This document shows, piece by piece, positions 59,945 through 64,000 of a stretch of 64,000 nucleotides of DNA; positions within the stretch are counted from its first letter, which is position 1, and each line of letters begins with the position of its first letter. The DNA is from Polyangiaceae bacterium. GTDB taxonomy: Bacteria > Myxococcota_A > Polyangia > Polyangiales > Polyangiaceae. Below the pieces are notes generated by a model. That model saw nothing but the letters and a program-made list of their open reading frames with translations. It was not told where the DNA came from and ran no database searches. The stretch is from NCBI GenBank assembly GCA_020633205.1, contig JACKEB010000012.1:310001-374000 (forward strand). The letters run 5' to 3'. The translations under genes and the position numbers were made by a program.

Positions 59945-60499
59945 ATGAGCCTCTCCCTTCATCGAACTTCTCGAGCGCGCGGCTTCACGCTCATCGAGAT
60001 GATGGTGGTGGTCATCATCGTGGGGATCCTGGCGACCCTCGCCGTGATCGGCGTGCGCAAGTACCTGCTGGCTTCCAAGTCCAACGAAGCCATTCACATG
60101 ATCGGCTCCATCAAGTCTGCCCAAGAGGCCTACAAGGCGGAGACGTTTCAGTACCTCAACGTTTCTCAGCAGTCAGGTCTTACCAGCTATTACCCCCGAG
60201 CCCCGGGGGAGATCAAATCCGCCTGGAATAACCCGAGTCACGGTGACTACGCCCGCTGGAACGAGCTCGGCGTGGAAGCCGCTGGTCCCGTACAGTTTGG
60301 CTACGCGACGACTGCAGGCATCGGTGGCTCACTGACCGATCCCGGAGTCGCCTCGGGCTTCAAGTACCCGGACGTTGGCAACAGCGAACCCTGGTACGTG
60401 GTGCGGGCCAGCTCCGACTTCGATGGTGACAGTGTGCTCTCGATCTACATCAGCTCGAGTCAGACCTCTGAAATCTACTTCGAGGGCGAGGGCGAGTAG
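59945..60499 (+). CDS. Type IV prepilin 2
   Basis: 184 residues. The leader ends RARGFTLIEMMVVVIIVGIL with the prepilin-peptidase Gly-Phe site and the Glu at position 5 of the mature protein. The mature globular part is about 160 residues. Its ending, YISSSQTSEIYFEGEGE, and the internal NNPSHGDYARWNELG resemble prepilin 1 (FQSGHTDYSRWKQLN), so the two are paralogues from duplication. A sigma-54 promoter directly upstream fits control by PilR. The third prepilin follows after 114 bases, possibly in the same transcript. Confidence 0.93.
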   Translation: MSLSLHRTSRARGFTLIEMMVVVIIVGILATLAVIGVRKYLLASKSNEAIHMIGSIKSAQEAYKAETFQYLNVSQQSGLTSYYPRAPGEIKSAWNNPSHGDYARWNELGVEAAGPVQFGYATTAGIGGSLTDPGVASGFKYPDVGNSEPWYVVRASSDFDGDSVLSIYISSSQTSEIYFEGEGE

Positions 60500-60502
60500 C
60501 TC

Positions 60503-60516
60503 CTCTCCCCCAAAAA
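60503..60516. repeat. CTC(T)CCCCC element after the second prepilin
   Basis: CTCTCCCCCAAAAA, four bases past the prepilin stop. It differs from the core CTCACCCCC at one base. Confidence 0.35.
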
Positions 60517-60563
60517 TCCTGCCGGAAAATCTGGCGGCAAAATTAGCAAAGCGAGTAGCAGCA

Positions 60564-60596
60564 CGCGGGGCTGTTGCGAGCAGAACCAGCCCCGCG
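60564..60596 (+). promoter_or_regulatory. Hairpin abutting the ribosome site of the third prepilin
   Basis: CGCGGGGCTG and CAGCCCCGCG form a ten-base stem with a 13-base loop. The Shine-Dalgarno AGGAGA starts at 60597, immediately after the stem. Such a 5' hairpin can block exonucleases or keep the ribosome site open. There is no T-run after it. Confidence 0.65.
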
Positions 60597-60612
60597 AGGA
60601 GACATAGAAACC

Positions 60613-61203
60613 ATGATGATGCGTGCCCTTCGAACCACCAAGCGCGGCTTTACCCTAATCGAGCTGATGATCGTCGTCGTCATCGTCGGTATCCTCGCGG
60701 CACTGGCCATCTACGGCGTCAGCCGCTACATGAAGAACTCGAAGACGGCTGAAGCTCGCAACTCCCTCGGCCAGCTGGGTAAGGACGCGACCACAGCCTT
60801 CCAGCGCGAGCAGATGAACCCGTCCGTGCTCACCCTCGGTGGCACCACCGGTATCGTGAACCGGCTCTGCGCCAGCGCCGGCGCAAAGGTGCCCGCGGCA
60901 GCTGCGAGTATCAAAGGTCAGAAGTTTCAGTCTAGCCCTGCCGATTGGAACAACGGTACCGCCAACGAGGGCTGGCAGTGCCTGAAGTTCTCCATGGATG
61001 CGCCTCAGTACTACATGTACGGCTACAGCGCGTCTGGCACCACGGGTGCCGCGGGTGAGACCTTCACCGCGACGGCGGAGGGCGACCTCGACGCCGACGA
61101 CGTGACCTCGCGCTTCGCTCTGAACGGCAGCATCCAGGCCGTGGCCAACGAGCGCGTCGTGACCATCGCTCCGAATATCGCGGAGAGCAACCCCGAGGAG
61201 TGA
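60613..61203 (+). CDS. pilA: Type IV prepilin 3, probable major pilin
   Basis: 196 residues. The leader TKRGFTLIELMIVVVIVGIL has the Gly-Phe cleavage site and Glu5. The N-terminus resembles M. xanthus PilA (MRALxRxTxRGFTLIELMIVV). The mature part has two Cys (RLCASAGAK and EGWQCLKF), which fit a C-terminal disulfide. It ends IAESNPEE. The name rests on similarity in the N-terminus and on the strong hairpin-ribosome-site arrangement, so prepilin 2 could be the major pilin instead. A terminator follows. Confidence 0.85.
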   Translation: MMMRALRTTKRGFTLIELMIVVVIVGILAALAIYGVSRYMKNSKTAEARNSLGQLGKDATTAFQREQMNPSVLTLGGTTGIVNRLCASAGAKVPAAAASIKGQKFQSSPADWNNGTANEGWQCLKFSMDAPQYYMYGYSASGTTGAAGETFTATAEGDLDADDVTSRFALNGSIQAVANERVVTIAPNIAESNPEE

Positions 61204-61239
61204 GCTCTGGCTCTCCCACCCTCAACGGGTGACCGCTTC

Positions 61240-61275
61240 AAAACCCTCGACCTCTGGTCGGGGGTTTTGCTTTTT
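61240..61275 (+). terminator. Rho-independent terminator after prepilin 3
   Basis: AAAACCCTCGACC and GGTCGGGGGTTTT form a 13-base stem (one G-U pair) with loop TCT, followed by GCTTTTT. It separates the pilin unit from the GT-C gene, which starts 18 bases later. Confidence 0.9.
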
Positions 61276-61292
61276 GGAGTAGGCTCTGGGTA

Positions 61293-63413
61293 ATGCTCGA
61301 ACGCTTGGGGAAACGACCGGCTGCGACGCTGGTGCTGGTTACCGCCGTGGTGTTCCTGCCGAGCGTGTTGCTCGGCTTCGTCTTCGACGACTTGCTCCTG
61401 ATCAGCCAAAACTCGGACCTGCAGCAACCCTCCGCATTGGGCAAGGCGTTCTTTCAGCACTTCTGGGCCACCCGGGAACTCGATCAGTCCAACGTGCTGC
61501 GCTACTACCGCCCGCTCGTTTCCGTGACGTACACACTGAACTGGCTGATGGCGGCGGGCGCGCCCTGGGTGTTTCACCTGACGAACGTCGCGCTGCACGC
61601 CGGGGCGGTGTTCGCGGCGTTCCGCGTCGCCGAGCGCTGGCTCGCGGACCGACGCTTGGTCATCGTCGCGGCGGTGCTGTTTGCGCTTCACCCTTCACGC
61701 TGGGAGAACGTGATGTGGGTCTCCGGGCGCACAGACGTGATGCTGGCGCTGTTTTGTTTCCTTGCGGTACTCTGCGTCCGTCGCGGGTTCGCCGGGCGGC
61801 GCTCGGCGTTGTGGTTTGCGCTGGCCGCCCTGAGCAGCGCGGCCGCGTGTCTCTCCAAGGAGGGCGGGGCCTTTCTGCCGCTGCTGTTCCTGGTCGAGTA
61901 CTTCGCGAGCGCCGGTGCGTTGCCGGCCAAGCAGCGTGCCAAGCAACGCCTCGCCGTCGCGGGCTTTAGCGTGTTACCCGTTGCGTACCTGGTCTGGCGC
62001 CTCGCCGTGTTTCCGGTTCGCGAGAGTAGCGGCAGCCTTACTCCGAAGTACTTTTTGCTCACGGTATGGGCGTATGCCGAGCGAATTTTTATTCCTTGGC
62101 CGCAGACGTTCTTCTATCGCCCGCTGGTGATAATCGACGGCGTGGTGCAGGTGCCGCTCTGGATTCTGATTGGGGGTGGCGCGCTGGTCCTGCTGTACAC
62201 GGCGCTGGTGGTGCATGCTTTCCGCAAGGATCGCGGAGCCGCGACGTTGCTGCTTACTGCGGTCGCCTTCCTCGGACCTTTGTTGAATTTTCGCCTGACG
62301 GGGGTGCCGTCCACCGCCTCGGATCGCTTCCTGTATTTGCCGCTGTTTTTCCTGGTCTGCGGGCTGTTGCGCTTGTGGTCTGACGCCGCCCTCAGGGCTT
62401 GGTCGCAGCAGCCGGCGCGGCTCCTCGCGGTAGGGGTCGGGATAGCGTACGTGGGGCTCTTGTGGACCCGGCTCGGTCCCATGCAGCGAGAGGCGGATCT
62501 CTGGGAGCACGAGTACGCGCTGCGCCCCGATTCTCCCATTGCCCTGCGGCAAACCGCACGCCGGCTGGCGGCCCAAGGGGAAACTCAGGAGGCCTACAGG
62601 CGTTACGTCGCGTCCCTCAGCCCTCAGAGTCGGCGCTACCGTTTGATTGCGTTCCCGTCGGATCAGGCCAGCACGATCGTTGAAATGCGCGGGATTGAGG
62701 CTGGTTTCCTGCCGGACGGCGCCACCAAGCGCCTCACCGCGCTCTACGATGAGCTCGCAGAGCTCGAGGCAGGCTATCCCCCGAACGGAGGCCGCCTCGG
62801 GATCGACCCTCAAACCTACGCGGCGCTGATCGGCCGGCAAGGGCCGCGCTTGCGGGGAGAACTCGCGCTCCTGGCTTCGCGCCTTGGCCGCCAACTCCAG
62901 ACTCAGGCCTACCTACGTAAGATCCCCGCCGAGGACGAAGCGCGCGTCGCCAACGCGATGAACCTTGCCCTGGCCGCGGCGCGCGCCCACGACTGGGCCG
63001 AAGCCGACCGCTGGCTCGGAGTCGAGGCCAGGCTGCAGGAGGTTCACCGCAGCGCCAGCACTCCCGAGGCCCTGGGTGAGCTGAAAGCTCGCATCGCGCG
63101 GTCAAAGCAGGCCCACGCTCGCGCGCGTGAGCTGCCGCAGGAGCAGCGCCAGGTACTCATGGCCCAAGTCGCCGCAGATCTCGGCGCGTACGGCGTCGCG
63201 GCGAGGGGCCTCGAAAAAGCCTACAAGGCCGACCCAAAGTCCCAAGGCATCGCCCAGCTCTACACCCAGGTGTTGGTCGCCTCGCGGCGCGACCAGGCCG
63301 CGAAAGACGTTGTGGCGGCCGCGCTTGGCAAAGACAAGGCAGCGGAAATTGTCGCGGGGATCCGCGCTCAGCTGCCGGAGGCGTTGCGAGACATCCCTGC
63401 CGTGGATGAGTAG
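61293..63413 (+). CDS. GT-C glycosyltransferase-like membrane protein with TPR-like C-terminus
   Basis: 706 residues. About ten membrane helices cover residues 10-400. The first loop has the GT-C acid pair in LGFVFDDLLLIS, and the second loop reads YYRPLVSVTYTLNWL with FHLTNVALHAGAV, as in O-mannosyltransferase-like (TMTC/Tfp) proteins. The C-terminal third (about 440-700) is helical and TPR-like, with repeats such as AQGETQEAYRRYVASLSP. Family members move sugars from a lipid carrier to proteins. Its place just beyond three pilin genes suggests pilin glycosylation, but the terminator between them means separate transcription. Confidence 0.8.
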   Translation: MLERLGKRPAATLVLVTAVVFLPSVLLGFVFDDLLLISQNSDLQQPSALGKAFFQHFWATRELDQSNVLRYYRPLVSVTYTLNWLMAAGAPWVFHLTNVALHAGAVFAAFRVAERWLADRRLVIVAAVLFALHPSRWENVMWVSGRTDVMLALFCFLAVLCVRRGFAGRRSALWFALAALSSAAACLSKEGGAFLPLLFLVEYFASAGALPAKQRAKQRLAVAGFSVLPVAYLVWRLAVFPVRESSGSLTPKYFLLTVWAYAERIFIPWPQTFFYRPLVIIDGVVQVPLWILIGGGALVLLYTALVVHAFRKDRGAATLLLTAVAFLGPLLNFRLTGVPSTASDRFLYLPLFFLVCGLLRLWSDAALRAWSQQPARLLAVGVGIAYVGLLWTRLGPMQREADLWEHEYALRPDSPIALRQTARRLAAQGETQEAYRRYVASLSPQSRRYRLIAFPSDQASTIVEMRGIEAGFLPDGATKRLTALYDELAELEAGYPPNGGRLGIDPQTYAALIGRQGPRLRGELALLASRLGRQLQTQAYLRKIPAEDEARVANAMNLALAAARAHDWAEADRWLGVEARLQEVHRSASTPEALGELKARIARSKQAHARARELPQEQRQVLMAQVAADLGAYGVAARGLEKAYKADPKSQGIAQLYTQVLVASRRDQAAKDVVAAALGKDKAAEIVAGIRAQLPEALRDIPAVDE

Positions 63414-64000
63414 TCAATTTCCCGGCGGAATGATCCGGTAGACCACGTAGCGCGGCGTCCAGTTCTCGTAGGGCTTTCCCTGGATTGGGTGAGGTCCCAC
63501 GGGCTCGAGGTGCCAACCCGACTGCTTCAGCCCCGGTTCTAACCGAAACGCGTTGCGATACACGATCAAGTGTTGCGCGCCGTGGCGCCGTACTATCTCC
63601 AGCACCGCTTCCGCCCGCTGCGCTCCGCAGCTCGGTCGCGTCAGCCGTTGGTGCAGCGGGACGGCGTCTGGCGTCTTCAACCCCACGACGTCGACTAACG
63701 GCAGGTCCGTGGCGTACGCCAGGTAACCCGCGTCGTGGATCGCGGTGGGTGAGTCCTTTGGCAGGTTTTGTTCCGCCCAGCGCGCGAGCCCCGCCAGCTC
63801 CGTCTCGGTAAAGTGCCGCGAGCCGCGCGCTTGACGCAGCCCGCCCGAGATATCGTGGCTCACGACTCCCGCGGCGACACCCAGCAGTACGGTAGTGCTT
63901 GCAAGCGCGACGTAGCGCCACCGCTGAGCTGCGCCTTGGATGAAGCCGTAGGCCAAGAGCGGCACGAACACGTACAAGTAGCGGTGCTCGTAGTGGGACA
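63414..64000 (-). CDS. C-terminal part of a membrane protein, GT-C-like (N-terminus off window)
   Basis: 195 residues are visible; the frame runs off the right edge. The upstream part reads SHYEHRYLYVFVPLLAYGF, a loop-plus-helix motif typical of the last membrane segments of GT-C glycosyltransferases. A soluble, mixed alpha/beta domain of about 120 residues follows (TELAGLARWAEQNLPKDSPT and VDVVGLKTPDAVPL). The stop abuts the stop of the neighbouring GT-C gene. Function cannot be fixed without the N-terminus; a second glycosyltransferase of the locus is likely. Confidence 0.65.
   Translation of the reverse strand, partial: SHYEHRYLYVFVPLLAYGFIQGAAQRWRYVALASTTVLLGVAAGVVSHDISGGLRQARGSRHFTETELAGLARWAEQNLPKDSPTAIHDAGYLAYATDLPLVDVVGLKTPDAVPLHQRLTRPSCGAQRAEAVLEIVRRHGAQHLIVYRNAFRLEPGLKQSGWHLEPVGPHPIQGKPYENWTPRYVVYRIIPPGN

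Noticed and set aside
60532..60547. TGGCGGCAAAATTAGC as a sigma-54 promoter for the third prepilin
   Set aside because: GG and GC are 11 bases apart, not 10, and the -12 region is poor.

Overview
This GC-rich window reads as chromosome of a Myxococcota bacterium, most likely from the Polyangia (Sorangium/Polyangium side). The pointers are Hanks-type Ser/Thr kinases, a REC-DUF4388 protein, an MglA-type GTPase, a PilR/type IV pilin locus, many lipoproteins with Gly/Thr/Ser-repeat tails, and short 'zinc-ribbon plus effector domain' fusions. No rRNA, tRNA, CRISPR, prophage or recognisable transposase was seen. The lineage is inferred from gene content only.

Layout. 1-6.1 kb: a catalytically dead rhomboid-like protein cut by the window edge, three lipoproteins, a sugar-nucleotide transferase, the remnant of an enoyl-CoA hydratase and a further lipoprotein. 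6.2-13.8 kb: pabB, a SPOR protein, and a leftward run with DUF4105 (Lnb-type) and DUF3015 envelope proteins, a lipoprotein, a NikR regulator and a helical-repeat protein. 14.4-20.5 kb: an SPFH protein with a zinc ribbon, a Ser/Thr kinase and a REC-DUF4388 membrane protein. 20.5-26.2 kb (leftward): an alpha/beta hydrolase, a peptide-type ABC importer without ATPase genes and a polysaccharide deacetylase. 26.3-29.5 kb: a second kinase, a MerR-type regulator behind phased repeats, and a stand-alone sigma-region-4 protein with an acidic tail. 29.5-35.5 kb: an ArsR/SRPBCC pair, a large inverted repeat, an M19 dipeptidase homologue, a zinc-finger ParA with a small partner, and purH. 35.6-43.1 kb: a lipoprotein, a degenerate glycogen-synthase homologue, argB, an RluA pseudouridine synthase, a truncated nucleoside deoxyribosyltransferase-like gene, a membrane protein and an M1 aminopeptidase. 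43.2-48.2 kb: a DnaK paralogue between a J-domain/TPR protein and a protein sharing a winged-helix-like module with it. 48.4-51.9 kb: ECF sigma factor, probable anti-sigma factor, two lipoproteins and an LpxL-type acyltransferase, four of them chained by 4-base overlaps. 52-54.5 kb: an active-looking rhomboid protease and a long MglA-like GTPase. 54.6-64 kb: a lipoprotein, pilR, three prepilin genes, an inserted repeat cassette with a four-helix-bundle gene, a GT-C glycosyltransferase and a truncated membrane protein.

How it fits together. The right end is a pilus unit: PilR (a sigma-54 activator), a strong -24/-12 promoter and an upstream inverted repeat before the second prepilin, a hairpin before the third, and a glycosyltransferase behind the terminator. 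The ECF operon looks like an envelope-stress or lipid-remodelling unit. The most unusual items are the hairpin-array cassette with the four-helix-bundle gene inside the pilin locus, the 28-bp nonamer inverted repeat at 30.5 kb, a recurring intergenic CTCACCCCC element, and several enzyme homologues that have lost catalytic residues.
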